From the NCBI GenBank assembly GCA_002307215.1, contig DBTU01000056.1, positions 62,404 through 104,383 of the forward strand: a stretch of DNA of 41,980 nucleotides, written 5' to 3'. Below, piece by piece: positions 16,263 to 24,592 of the stretch. Within the stretch, counting starts at the first letter, position 1. Each line of letters begins with the position of its first letter. The notes beneath the pieces were generated by a model that was not told the DNA's origin, searched no databases, and saw only the letters and a program-made list of their open reading frames with translations. The DNA comes from Lachnoclostridium sp. UBA1308. Its GTDB lineage: Bacteria; Bacillota; Clostridia; Lachnospirales; Lachnospiraceae. A program made the translations under genes and the position numbers.

Positions 16263-17255
16263 CTATTTTGCTCCCTTCGATATATTCCTTTTTTTGATTT
16301 TTAGAGCCTTTGCATTATCTTCAGTACCGTCATAAAATACATATTTAAAAAATACCTTTTGAAAAGCAGTGACAACTATAATGATTAACAATAATACAAT
16401 TGCCATTGCAGATGCCAGACCCACCTTTTGTGATACATGTGCAATTTCATCCATAACTACAAAATATGTACCGGTTCCATTAGCGCCCTTTGTAATGACA
16501 TACGGTATATTGAACGAACTCAATGAACCTGAAATCGATAGTATTAAGTTAAGAACAATGATTGTCTTTATGCTTGGCATAATAATATATTTAAACTGTT
16601 GCCATTTATTTGCTCCATCAAGTCTTGCAGCTTCATACATTTCAGGATCTACAGACATAATAGCACCTATAAATAGCACCATGTTTTGACCGAAATAATT
16701 CCAAACGGATGCACCTACCAAAGAAAAGTTATTTATACTTTGACTTTTTAACCAGTACGGAAGATTATCAAGTTGAAATCCACACCATTGTAAAACAGTA
16801 TCAAACACAAAACCCCTCGTATAGAAAAATTTAAAAATAAAACCGATTGCAATACCATTAATTAAATACGGAAAAAACATTGCACCTTTGAAAAATCCAC
16901 CGCCTTTCGTCTTGAAACTTAAAATTGTTGCCAAATATAAGGCTAGAGCAAGTTGTATTAAAGCACCCAACATATAATAAAGACTTAATTTCAAAGCACC
17001 AAAGCAATCACTTCTAGAAAATACCTGTTTATAGTTATCCAGTCCAATATATTTTCTGGCACCTATATATTTCATCTTATAAAAACTAAATTTCAACATT
17101 TCAAAAAACGGAAAATATGTAAAAACAAATAACAATAACAATGGAACCAACATAAATGTTACAATCACTGTTGTCTGTTGTCCCTTCCTACTCCTAAACC
17201 ATTTCTTTAAATTAAAAGGTTTCTTTTGCTGTTGTAGACCATTCGGTGCTTCCAT
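16263..17255 (-). CDS. Sugar ABC transporter permease, MalF/LacF type
   Basis: 330-aa permease partner of the MalG-type subunit. A basic cytosolic N-terminus (LKKWFRSRKGQQ) precedes about six membrane helices; the EAA loop reads YEAARLDGANKWQQFKYIIM near residue 205. Length is near the family norm of 290-320. The ribosome site AAGGAGG lies about 12 nt before ATG 17255, longer than usual. A perfect 16-bp hairpin lies upstream, between this gene and that of the binding protein. Confidence 0.92.
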   Translation of the reverse strand: MEAPNGLQQQKKPFNLKKWFRSRKGQQTTVIVTFMLVPLLLLFVFTYFPFFEMLKFSFYKMKYIGARKYIGLDNYKQVFSRSDCFGALKLSLYYMLGALIQLALALYLATILSFKTKGGGFFKGAMFFPYLINGIAIGFIFKFFYTRGFVFDTVLQWCGFQLDNLPYWLKSQSINNFSLVGASVWNYFGQNMVLFIGAIMSVDPEMYEAARLDGANKWQQFKYIIMPSIKTIIVLNLILSISGSLSSFNIPYVITKGANGTGTYFVVMDEIAHVSQKVGLASAMAIVLLLIIIVVTAFQKVFFKYVFYDGTEDNAKALKIKKRNISKGAK

Positions 17256-17326
17256 TTATGAAGGAACCTCCTTTTCTCTTAATCATCATCACATATTTTA
17301 AATATATCCAACAATACGCTTTTTGA

Positions 17327-17366
17327 AAAGATTGAGCCAAAGAATCACAACTTTGGCTCAATCTTT
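17327..17366 (-). terminator. Perfect 16-bp intercistronic stem-loop (attenuator)
   Basis: AAAGATTGAGCCAAAG (17327-17342) and CTTTGGCTCAATCTTT (17351-17366) are exact inverted repeats with an 8-nt loop. On the - strand the stem is followed by TTTTC. It sits between the binding-protein stop and the permease genes, where a partial terminator or RNA-stabilising hairpin would keep binding protein in excess over permeases. Confidence 0.75.
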
Positions 17367-17385
17367 CAATATTTGATTGAATATA

Positions 17386-18765
17386 TTATTGCGTAACTTC
17401 TACACCCTCAGTAGCCTGTGCATCTGTCCATGATTTATTCCAATCCTTCATGATATCATCAAATGATTTATCATTATTGACACCATGTTCTACGATTTCC
17501 ATGATTTTCTTATTTCCACCCTGATTAAACATCAATTCAGAATCTGCATTAAGATCGCTTAACACATTTTCTTTTCCGGTCTCAGCGGGGGTATCTACTA
17601 AGAAATCAACACCTTGAAAAGCAGAATATAGTTCCGGTAACTTCGTATCACTTCTTAGTGCCGGAAGGCCACCTTCATTATAGGAGAAGCCTGATTTTTC
17701 AACCATGAATTTTACGAAAAGCATGGAAGCAAGTTGATTGTCTTCCGAAGAAAACTTATTAATACCATAGCAGTAGTCAGGTCCTGCTGATGCGTATTGC
17801 TTTCCATTAACAGTAATCGGGAATGTCATATAACCGATATCTGCGGCATTATCTCCTGCTGCCTGCATTTGAGGAACTGCCCAGGATCCAAGAACCATAG
17901 TTGCGATTTCACCGTTGTTTATTTTGCCTTTACAGCTCTCCCAGTCAGTAGTTGTATAATCATCTTCTATTAAGCCTTTGTTACATGCATCATAGAGGAT
18001 TTTATATACTGCGTAAGGACCGGTACCATCGCCACGATCTGTGAGAGGATTTGATGTATAAGGAAGGACTAAGTTTTGGTAATCTGCATTACCGTTCGCT
18101 GATCCACCGATATAAGCATCCCAAGCACCCATAGTCCACTCTGCAAAGTAGTTTGTGTAAAGCGGGATAGCATCCGTTTTATCTTTGATTGCCTGTAAAG
18201 CAGCGATGAACTCATCCGGAGTCTTCGGAATTGCAGTGATACCTGCTTTTTCAAATACTTTCTTGTTATATACGATACCCTGTGCCGTAGCTGTTGAGGG
18301 CAAACCATATACTTGATCTTCAAACATCCAGTTTGTGATATAATTGTAATCTTTATTTAATGATTCATAGTCACCAAAGGAAATAAAATAGTTACCTAAT
18401 TCAGCTTTTGCAACTGCAGGAATCATCATGATATCTCCCCAGTCATTTGATGTTAATCGAAGTAATGCATCATCTGCATAAGTAGTAGTTGTCTCCACCT
18501 CTACTTTAATGCTTGGATAGGTTTTATTAAATTCAGCTATGTATTCAGCAAGCTTTCCGTTGGCATCCAAGTCAGTTCTATGATCAAACCATTTTATTGT
18601 TGCTGTAATATCTTTTCCCGTCTCACCCCATACGATTTGCTGATATGCGGAACCTGCCTTTGTTACATCATCCGATGATGATGTCTTAGTTTTTGATCCG
18701 CAACCTACCAGCGCGAATGTAAGGATCGTAGCTAAACCAAGCGCCAAAATTTTTCTTAATCTCAT
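17386..18765 (-). CDS. Extracellular sugar-binding lipoprotein
   Basis: 459-aa solute-binding protein, family 1 (MalE-like), of a CUT1 ABC importer. It starts with a lipoprotein signal, ALGLATILTFALVGCGSK, with lipobox LVGC at residue ~22, so it is anchored outside the membrane. The mature part shows the two-lobe pattern, with TIKWFDHRTDLDANGKLAEY early, and aromatic residues that could stack on sugar rings. ATG 18765 has GGGAGG upstream; an ATG at 18798 lies before that ribosome site and is rejected. First gene of the operon. The divergent AraC gene shares its 368-bp upstream region. The ligand is not predictable from sequence. Confidence 0.93.
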   Translation of the reverse strand: MRLRKILALGLATILTFALVGCGSKTKTSSSDDVTKAGSAYQQIVWGETGKDITATIKWFDHRTDLDANGKLAEYIAEFNKTYPSIKVEVETTTTYADDALLRLTSNDWGDIMMIPAVAKAELGNYFISFGDYESLNKDYNYITNWMFEDQVYGLPSTATAQGIVYNKKVFEKAGITAIPKTPDEFIAALQAIKDKTDAIPLYTNYFAEWTMGAWDAYIGGSANGNADYQNLVLPYTSNPLTDRGDGTGPYAVYKILYDACNKGLIEDDYTTTDWESCKGKINNGEIATMVLGSWAVPQMQAAGDNAADIGYMTFPITVNGKQYASAGPDYCYGINKFSSEDNQLASMLFVKFMVEKSGFSYNEGGLPALRSDTKLPELYSAFQGVDFLVDTPAETGKENVLSDLNADSELMFNQGGNKKIMEIVEHGVNNDKSFDDIMKDWNKSWTDAQATEGVEVTQ

Positions 18766-18792
18766 AAATATATTTCCTCCCTTTAAATTGTT

Positions 18793-18810
18793 AGTCACTT
18801 AACTAAATAG
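18793..18810 (-). promoter_or_regulatory. Candidate operator, copy near the binding-protein gene
   Basis: Read on the - strand this is CTATTTAGTTAAGTGACT, matching 15 of 18 positions of a + strand copy at 18984-19001. It lies 28 bp before the binding-protein start codon. The facing pair in a divergent intergenic region suggests sites for the adjacent AraC or LacI regulator. Confidence 0.45.
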
Positions 18811-18819
18811 CCAAATAAA

Positions 18820-18858
18820 TGACTTAATTTAATTTTATCTTAATTTATTCTTAAGTCA
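18820..18858. promoter_or_regulatory. Inverted repeat TGACTTAA / TTAAGTCA
   Basis: Perfect 8-bp inverted repeats at 18820-18827 and 18851-18858, 31 bp apart from start to start, about three helical turns. This spacing fits a protein binding two half-sites on one DNA face. Lies upstream of the binding-protein gene within the AT-rich control region. Confidence 0.4.
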
Positions 18859-18983
18859 TCACCTATTCTTGTATTTTATATTCAAATATTGCTTTTTATT
18901 TATAAATATTATGTAACAGCATAATATACAATATTATTTGTGTATATTTACAATCTAAAATTTGTTTTCACTAATTTTACTCT

Positions 18984-19001
18984 ATATTTAGTTAAATAAC
19001 T
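18984..19001 (+). promoter_or_regulatory. Candidate operator, copy near the AraC gene
   Basis: ATATTTAGTTAAATAACT, the oppositely oriented partner of the site at 18793-18810. It ends 3 bp before the -35 box of the AraC-gene promoter, a classic activator or autoregulation position. Confidence 0.45.
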
Positions 19002-19004
19002 GCA

Positions 19005-19033
19005 TTGATATAATCATTTATTTACTGTATAAT
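19005..19033 (+). promoter_or_regulatory. Sigma-A promoter of the AraC regulator gene
   Basis: -35 TTGATA (19005-19010), 17-nt spacer, perfect -10 TATAAT (19028-19033). It leaves a leader of about 90 nt before ATG 19134. Confidence 0.8.
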
Positions 19034-19133
19034 ATTGGCATTATATGATAAATGTACCTAACTTATCGATTTCCAAGATATTTCATGTTCTAATCGTAAC
19101 GATAAGTATTTCAAGCTGAATGGAGTGAATTGT

Positions 19134-20042
19134 ATGGAATATAGCACGGACTTTCTAAGTGTTTTTCAAGCTAATATTATGTCATCAAGCAACTTTCTAA
19201 TTCAAAATCACATGCCTAAGCCGCTCTCTCCTCCCCGTTTCGCAATGAATAATTTGCCTTTTGTACAAGCTTATGGCAATATCCACTCAACTTATCCTTA
19301 TTATTATGAAACCTCCGGGATAGATAGCTATTGTTTAATCTATACAGAGACCGGAACCGGAACTTTGATTTTAAATAACCGTTATTATTCAATTATTCCC
19401 AATACATTAGCTCTCATCGACTGTAATATATTACATAAACTTAAAATAAATCAGTCTCCATGGAATTATAAAGTATTTTTTATGAATGGAACTTCCCTTG
19501 CTTTTCTTTACCGTTCATTAACTGATAAAAGCGAAAATCTTTATACCCTCCCAATGGGATCCGATTTACCGAATTTAATACAGAAATTATATTCTCAACT
19601 GGATAAAAAATCTGATAGTTATTTTCTGCATGCAAAATTAATCAGTGATATTTTGTATGACATGCTATTAGAAAAAAAAAGATTGGAGGAACGTGACACT
19701 CTTCTCCCTGATTATTTATCCGAAATCAAGCGTAATTTTGACGTGAACTATCATGATTGCTTTACACTTGATTCCCTTGAACAGCAGTACCATATCAGCA
19801 AATACCGGCTCTGTCGTGAATTCACCAAACAATTAGGTATTTCTCCGATACAATATATTAATCGAAGAAGAATTGAAGTCGCAAAAGAAACTTTACGAGA
19901 TACTGATAAACGGATCAACGAAGTGGGAAGAATGGTTGGTATCGATAATACTAACCATTTTATACGTCTATTTAAACAACAAACCGGCGTTACTCCTCTG
20001 ATATTCAGGAAGCAACCGCCGGTAGCAACTACTATTTCATAA
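19134..20042 (+). CDS. AraC-family transcriptional regulator
   Basis: 302-aa regulator. The N-terminal half is a cupin-like sensor domain (TGTGTLILNNRYYSIIPNTL, then DCNILHKL), as in AraC-type sugar sensors. The C-terminal ~100 residues carry two helix-turn-helix motifs: LDSLEQQYHISKYRLCREF and the family signature from RINEVGRMVGIDNTNHFIRL to FKQQTGVTP. ATG 19134 follows TGGAG by 8 nt; a GTG at 19125 lies within that site. It is divergent from the sugar ABC operon and so probably controls it, perhaps through the paired sites at 18793-18810 and 18984-19001. Confidence 0.92.
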   Translation: MEYSTDFLSVFQANIMSSSNFLIQNHMPKPLSPPRFAMNNLPFVQAYGNIHSTYPYYYETSGIDSYCLIYTETGTGTLILNNRYYSIIPNTLALIDCNILHKLKINQSPWNYKVFFMNGTSLAFLYRSLTDKSENLYTLPMGSDLPNLIQKLYSQLDKKSDSYFLHAKLISDILYDMLLEKKRLEERDTLLPDYLSEIKRNFDVNYHDCFTLDSLEQQYHISKYRLCREFTKQLGISPIQYINRRRIEVAKETLRDTDKRINEVGRMVGIDNTNHFIRLFKQQTGVTPLIFRKQPPVATTIS

Positions 20043-20106
20043 CTTTTATTTTTAGGACAATGTCAGTTCATGATATTACTACCCTGGACTTTGTCAGTTT
20101 TATCAT

Positions 20107-21126
20107 TTATTTCAACTTCGCAACACTATCCTTATAAACTACATTTCCCTCAACAATACTAACTCCTGATTTGTATATTTCTCTGTTCATTTTTTTCAGC
20201 AGCATATGAATGCTTCTTTGTGCCATTTCTTTTACATTTACATCATAGGTTGTGATACCGATATCGCAAAGACCCGGGTAAAGATAATTATCAAACCCTA
20301 CAATCGAAATATCTTCAGGAATGCGGTATCCTTTCTCTCTTAATGTTTTTATTAAATTACTTGCTGTAAGGTCGCAATTACATACAAATGCAGTAGGCAT
20401 TTTTTGTGGAAGGATTATCTGAAAGGCACTCACATCTCCTGTTTCCCAATCACGATCATCCATTACCCAATCATCCGAAACCTTTTTTCCATGTTCCATC
20501 AATGATTTACAATACCCAAAATATCTATCATTAATGCTGCTGGTATATAGCAGCGTTCCCACATAAGCAATATCCTGATGTCCCATATCAAATAGATAAT
20601 TCGTCAGTATATAAGTTCCAAAATACCCATCTGATATAATCGCATCACAGTTACTTGATTCATCGAAAAAGTCAAGGCATTCCATAGGAATACACTCATT
20701 GGACCTTAGATTTTGAATATATCCATTATTGGGACGTCCAATTAAAATGACCCCATCCACTTTGTTTTCTTTTAAAAGCTTTGGAAGTTCTAGCTTCCTC
20801 TCATCTTCTATGCTAATTACTTCCAGCATCGTATAGCATTCTTTTTGAAACGCGATTGTAGCAACTTCCTGATACATCTGCCAATAAAAAGATTCATACT
20901 TACCAAAGTAACGATCAGGAACAATAATTCCAATATTATAACTTTCAATCTTTTTCGTACTTTTTTTCTCTGATAACTGTTTATAACCCATCTGATTCGC
21001 GAGCGCTTTTATCTTCTCCCTCATCTCTTCGCTGACTCCCTTTTGGCCGGACAACGCCTTAGATACCGTAACCGTACTGACACCAAGTTCATCTGCTATA
21101 TTTACCATTTTTACTTTTTTTGCCAT
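20107..21126 (-). CDS. LacI-family transcriptional regulator
   Basis: 339-aa regulator. The DNA-binding helix-turn-helix is at residues ~6-25 (VNIADELGVSTVTVSKAL), followed by the hinge and a periplasmic-binding-protein-like effector domain with typical stretches GVILIGRPN, DISIVGFDNY and C-terminal TTYDVNVKEMAQRS. It will bind DNA as a dimer and respond to a sugar. Start ATG 21126 has GGGGA 7 nt upstream, while any longer start would overlap the promoter. It faces the AraC gene tail to tail. Likely targets are the adjacent sugar ABC operon and itself. Confidence 0.92.
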   Translation of the reverse strand: MAKKVKMVNIADELGVSTVTVSKALSGQKGVSEEMREKIKALANQMGYKQLSEKKSTKKIESYNIGIIVPDRYFGKYESFYWQMYQEVATIAFQKECYTMLEVISIEDERKLELPKLLKENKVDGVILIGRPNNGYIQNLRSNECIPMECLDFFDESSNCDAIISDGYFGTYILTNYLFDMGHQDIAYVGTLLYTSSINDRYFGYCKSLMEHGKKVSDDWVMDDRDWETGDVSAFQIILPQKMPTAFVCNCDLTASNLIKTLREKGYRIPEDISIVGFDNYLYPGLCDIGITTYDVNVKEMAQRSIHMLLKKMNREIYKSGVSIVEGNVVYKDSVAKLK

Positions 21127-21139
21127 CACAATTCCCCTG

Positions 21140-21174
21140 TTTACTTTTTTTAAATATTTTTTTACTTTTTTTAA
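21140..21174 (-). promoter_or_regulatory. Tandem TTTACTTTTTTTAA sites in the lacI-type leader
   Basis: Two identical 14-mers at 21140-21153 and 21161-21174 repeat with a 21-bp period, two turns of DNA. They lie between the promoter and the ribosome site of the LacI-type gene, where a bound repressor would block its own transcription. They are not palindromic, unlike usual LacI operators. Confidence 0.4.
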
Positions 21175-21187
21175 CTTAACTATCTTT

Positions 21188-21216
21188 ATTTTAATAAAAG
21201 GGTGACTCTTTGTCAA
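21188..21216 (-). promoter_or_regulatory. Sigma-A promoter of the LacI-type gene
   Basis: On the - strand, perfect -35 TTGACA (complement of 21211-21216), 17-nt spacer, -10 TAAAAT (complement of 21188-21193). Transcription would start near 21180, which supports ATG 21126 as the translation start. Confidence 0.75.
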
Positions 21217-21472
21217 CTGGCATGGTAAATAAAGTATTTATTCTACAAATCAACTTAAAACTTTCTGGAAGCCCACAGCAAATGAATAATCCTATGTGCT
21301 TTTCGCCCAGTATCTGATCGTTTTTGACACAGAAGTCCTTGAGCTTTTTCTGTATTTGCCTCATATAAACAAATCCGCCTATAATGATATTGTTATATTC
21401 TTCGAGAGAAGGTATCTACTTTTATAAAGATAGAATCTCATAGCACCAATAAATAATATCCCTAACCAGGTT
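21217..21472. other. Intergenic region without a recognised gene
   Basis: 256 bp between the LacI-type promoter and the end of the GH18-LRR gene. I see no coding frame with a ribosome site and only a weak TATCT/AGATA dyad near 21417-21437 that might aid termination. Confidence 0.4.
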
Positions 21473-23533
21473 TCATCCTATCTTAAAATCACATTGGAAG
21501 TCCGGTTGGTTATATATCTTGCTGACCGGGTTGTAATCTTTTATCAGGTTATTACCCAAATATAGCTCCTTTAAGTTAATCAACCCTTTTAATGATGTTA
21601 TGGATTTAATTTTATTATCCTTTAGATATAGCCTCTCCAGTGAAGTCAATTTTGCTAATGACTTTAAAGTAGATATCTTATTTCCATTAAACGACACCTC
21701 CTTGAGCTTTGTCAGCCCTGATATCGAACTGATACTGCTAATTGAATTTCTCTGTAGGTATAATGTTACAAGACTTGTAAGTTTCGTAAGCGACTTAATT
21801 TCAGATATCTTATTGTTCGACAGGTCCAGGTACTGAAGCTTTGTCAGTCCTTTTATACCTGTAATGTCACTAATTTGGTTACCGTTCAAGGAAAGGATCT
21901 CCAGATGAGTCAGTTTCGTAAGCGCACTGATATTAGTTATTTTATTTTGCTGAAGATACAAAACTCGCAACTTAGTCAGTCCACTGATTGAAGATATATC
22001 CTTTAAACCCAGTTGCTTGGCATTGAGATATTCAAGGTTCGAAAGGGCTTTCAGATCCTTAAGATTTGTTACTCCCTGATTAAGCTTAAGCCTGTAAATA
22101 CTCTTCAAATCATAAGCGGTAAGCTTTCCCTCCGCTTTCCCAAGCTTATCTCTGATCGCCAGTTCCACAGTGCTATCCGCGAAGCTAATATATTGCGTGC
22201 TTCCGGTGGGTGGTACCTCAAAAGAACTCATTCCCGAGATAATCGCTGCCCATCCATCCAAATGAAATTCCTTACTCTTTGTATCGTTGTAGTCCGGAAT
22301 ATTACTAAGGCTCCAGACAGAAATCCCACCTAAACCATATACTTTTGATAAATCAATCTTACTGCTGATACTGTTACTGTCTTCATATATTATCACATTC
22401 CATGATTGATCTTCGGTATTATAATACTGAATATAAGGACTCTGCAATTCATTGTTATATCCATGTGTAATATTTTGGCCATAACCATCAATATTATTGA
22501 CTCGGTCCTTGATTGATTTATATAAGGGAGCCCGCCTGCCGGAACGGCTGAGTGTGGATGCATCTAGGGCATCCCACCCATTCGCATTATCAACATCATA
22601 TTGCCACTGTGCGCTGTCAAAAGAAATTTGTAACCACACCTTCGAAAGCTCGGATTGATCTGAAACTGCAGACGAAATTTCATTCAAGGCCTGCCTGATT
22701 AATTGAATCGGTGCAAGGCTGTTGATCGGCTCTAAGGCATTGTAACCGGTATATTGCTGTACCTGATCCTTACGAAGTTTCTCTACAGGTTCATAATCAT
22801 GTGCCATTAATATCATTTGATCTGCAACATCAAGAATTCCGGCATAATCAAAACCATCATAATAGATGCCCGGATTTACTGCCACATAAAGTGTCTTGCC
22901 GATGGATTCCAGTTGAGTCTTTAGCTCTATGAGAAACGTGGTGAAGCAGGAACTGATCTGTTCTCCTTGATAATAGATTGACTGGCCGGAGCTGTCTGTA
23001 TTGCGAAGGCCCTCAAAATCAATGACTACTCCATCGTAACAAATGCCCTCTCCCTGTGTAATATCCTCCTGCATACCTTTCACAATGGCTTGTATCATAA
23101 CATTACGTTTATCTTCAAACGGTAATAATTCATCCGCATCACTGCCATTCATATATATATTAAGCTGAATAGACTTTCCCTGGCTCTTCGCATATTCTAC
23201 CGGCTGCAGATAATCTGTCGGATAATAAAAGTCGCTATTACCATTCTTTCCTTTCACCGTATTTAGAACACCCGGCTCCACTGCATCTATCCTACTCCAG
23301 GCAAAGCTAATGGAATCTACCTGATCTATGTACTTTTGCATCTGGTCGGAATATACTGCAAAAGATGGATAAAAGGCATGCAAAACCCCACCCGAATTCT
23401 CTGTATCAGCTACAGCAGTAGCCGGCCTGTTCATACAAGCTGCTACCATGATAAAGCAAAGACTACCTAAAATCAGTCGCTTACATAACTTATGTAAATA
23501 ATAATATTTCGGAACTTCTACGTTCTTTTTCAC
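21473..23533 (-). CDS. GH18-like lipoprotein with internalin-type LRRs
   Basis: 686-aa two-part surface protein. The start is GTG 23533, with GGAGG 7 nt upstream; longer frames lack a site. The N-terminus has a membrane signal ending in the lipobox VAAC (Cys ~33). Residues ~55-435 look like a GH18 TIM barrel of the spore-cortex or YaaH/SleL kind: the catalytic signature DGVVIDFE with proton-donor Glu ~174, then MAHDYEP and, near the end, GGISVWSL. From ~490 on come about nine 22-residue leucine-rich repeats of internalin type (for example LTKLTSLVTLYLQRNSIS). A glycan hydrolase fused to a binding scaffold suggests attachment to, and trimming of, cell-wall or host/plant chitin-type polymers. 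The domain order is seen; substrate is inference. Confidence 0.85.
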   Translation of the reverse strand: MKKNVEVPKYYYLHKLCKRLILGSLCFIMVAACMNRPATAVADTENSGGVLHAFYPSFAVYSDQMQKYIDQVDSISFAWSRIDAVEPGVLNTVKGKNGNSDFYYPTDYLQPVEYAKSQGKSIQLNIYMNGSDADELLPFEDKRNVMIQAIVKGMQEDITQGEGICYDGVVIDFEGLRNTDSSGQSIYYQGEQISSCFTTFLIELKTQLESIGKTLYVAVNPGIYYDGFDYAGILDVADQMILMAHDYEPVEKLRKDQVQQYTGYNALEPINSLAPIQLIRQALNEISSAVSDQSELSKVWLQISFDSAQWQYDVDNANGWDALDASTLSRSGRRAPLYKSIKDRVNNIDGYGQNITHGYNNELQSPYIQYYNTEDQSWNVIIYEDSNSISSKIDLSKVYGLGGISVWSLSNIPDYNDTKSKEFHLDGWAAIISGMSSFEVPPTGSTQYISFADSTVELAIRDKLGKAEGKLTAYDLKSIYRLKLNQGVTNLKDLKALSNLEYLNAKQLGLKDISSISGLTKLRVLYLQQNKITNISALTKLTHLEILSLNGNQISDITGIKGLTKLQYLDLSNNKISEIKSLTKLTSLVTLYLQRNSISSISSISGLTKLKEVSFNGNKISTLKSLAKLTSLERLYLKDNKIKSITSLKGLINLKELYLGNNLIKDYNPVSKIYNQPDFQCDFKIG

Positions 23534-23600
23534 AATAAATCCTCCATTCTTCCAAAACCCGCGAATTTGGGCGTCAGCACAAATCCTGATAAACGCCTGT

Positions 23601-23688
23601 AAATATATCCGCTTAGGGCTAGAACACAATATTAAAATATGCAGAATATAACCATGAACTTCCAATGGAATTCATGGTTATATTCCTA
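23601..23688 (-). repeat. ~90-bp structured intergenic repeat, copy 1
   Basis: Similar to 41891-41980 with substitutions and small indels. It contains a perfect 15-bp stem (GAATATAACCATGAA at 23644-23658 with TTCATGGTTATATTC at 23671-23685), a loop with CCAATGG, and a flanking TTAAAATATGCA. The first element edge coincides with the TAG stop codon of the SDR gene (23686-23688). Confidence 0.7.
23644..23685 (-). terminator. Hairpin terminator of the SDR gene
   Basis: Part of the repeat above. On the - strand the 15-bp stem abuts the stop codon and is followed by TGCATATTTTAATATTGT, a moderately T-rich tail, so it probably ends the SDR transcript before the GH18-LRR gene. Confidence 0.6.
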
Positions 23689-24540
23689 ATAGCTCGCATG
23701 TTTTTGCGAGACTATTTTCTCACTCAACTCAAATAATCGTTTTGCGGCAATCTTACTTTTCGCTGCCTTTGATGTTTTTGCCATTTTACAAAGATAATAA
23801 TATTTCCCCGTAACATTTTCTACTTCCTGACTGGTTGCAAGATAGATAGCGGTATGAGCCCCTTCCTCAGGTGTCAGAAATACATATTTAAGTAATCCGG
23901 TGATGGTTTTGCCAAAACCGGAATTACGATCAACTCCCATGGAGGTAGCAACAGCACCCGGATGACAACAATTTACCGTGATTCCACTGCTATTTAGTCG
24001 ATCCGCTAATTCTCTTGTAAATAAAATATTGGCAAGCTTCGACTGGCTATATGCTTTTATAACATCAAATCCTTTGTCTAAATTAATGTCATCAAAATGT
24101 ATTTTCCCTACTTTATGTGCACCGGAAGCCACAACAACAATTCTACTTCCACGCTCCATCAAATCAATCAACCGCAATGTCAGGAGGAAATGACCGATAT
24201 GATTAACGCCGAATTGTTCCTCAAGTCCATCCAAAGTTTTTCTTCGTTTGAGAGAAATAACCCCTGCATTGTTAACCAGAATATCCACTCTTTGATATTG
24301 CTTCTTAAAATCTTCTGTGAACCTTCTGATGTCCTCCATATTACCAAGATCGCACTGCATGAGACTAATACTTCTGTCTTCTTTTTTGTTTAATTCCTCT
24401 AAGGCAATTTCACCGCGTTCCTTATTCCTGCAAAGCATAACTACATGGATGCCCTGATCTGCCAGAGCTGCGACAGTAGCCTTACCCATACCGGAATTCC
24501 CTCCGGTTACGACTGCTATTTTTTCATGTGATAAATCCAT
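23686..24540 (-). CDS. Short-chain dehydrogenase/reductase (retinol-dehydrogenase-like)
   Basis: 284-aa NAD(P)-dependent oxidoreductase of the SDR superfamily. Seen: cofactor motif VVTGGNSGMGKAT at the N-terminus, CDLGNMEDIR, structural NNAGV, catalytic Ser in VVVASGAHK and the YSQSK catalytic Tyr/Lys pair near residue 163. The overall pattern resembles RDH/WW-domain oxidoreductase-type SDRs found in many bacteria. ATG 24540 follows CGGAGGAG. The MBL-fold gene lies 52 bp upstream in the same direction, so they may be co-transcribed. The stop codon coincides with the edge of the structured repeat, so the C-terminus may have been set by that element. Substrate unknown. Confidence 0.9.
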   Translation of the reverse strand: MDLSHEKIAVVTGGNSGMGKATVAALADQGIHVVMLCRNKERGEIALEELNKKEDRSISLMQCDLGNMEDIRRFTEDFKKQYQRVDILVNNAGVISLKRRKTLDGLEEQFGVNHIGHFLLTLRLIDLMERGSRIVVVASGAHKVGKIHFDDINLDKGFDVIKAYSQSKLANILFTRELADRLNSSGITVNCCHPGAVATSMGVDRNSGFGKTITGLLKYVFLTPEEGAHTAIYLATSQEVENVTGKYYYLCKMAKTSKAAKSKIAAKRLFELSEKIVSQKHASY

Positions 24541-24592
24541 AATTACTCCTCCGTTTCACTGTAATATTATCTATATCTGTCCTATACTAAGT

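Noticed and set aside
20053..20104. Direct repeat GGAC-NN-TGTCAGTT between the AraC and LacI-type genes
   Set aside because: Two copies (about 20053 and 20091) match at 12 of 14 positions, but they lie between convergent stops, do not form a hairpin together and have no clear function.
21560..22080. Periodic ~66-bp DNA similarity suggesting a tandem repeat or CRISPR-like array
   Set aside because: It is the coding sequence of the leucine-rich repeats, in frame, with no spacers between identical repeats.
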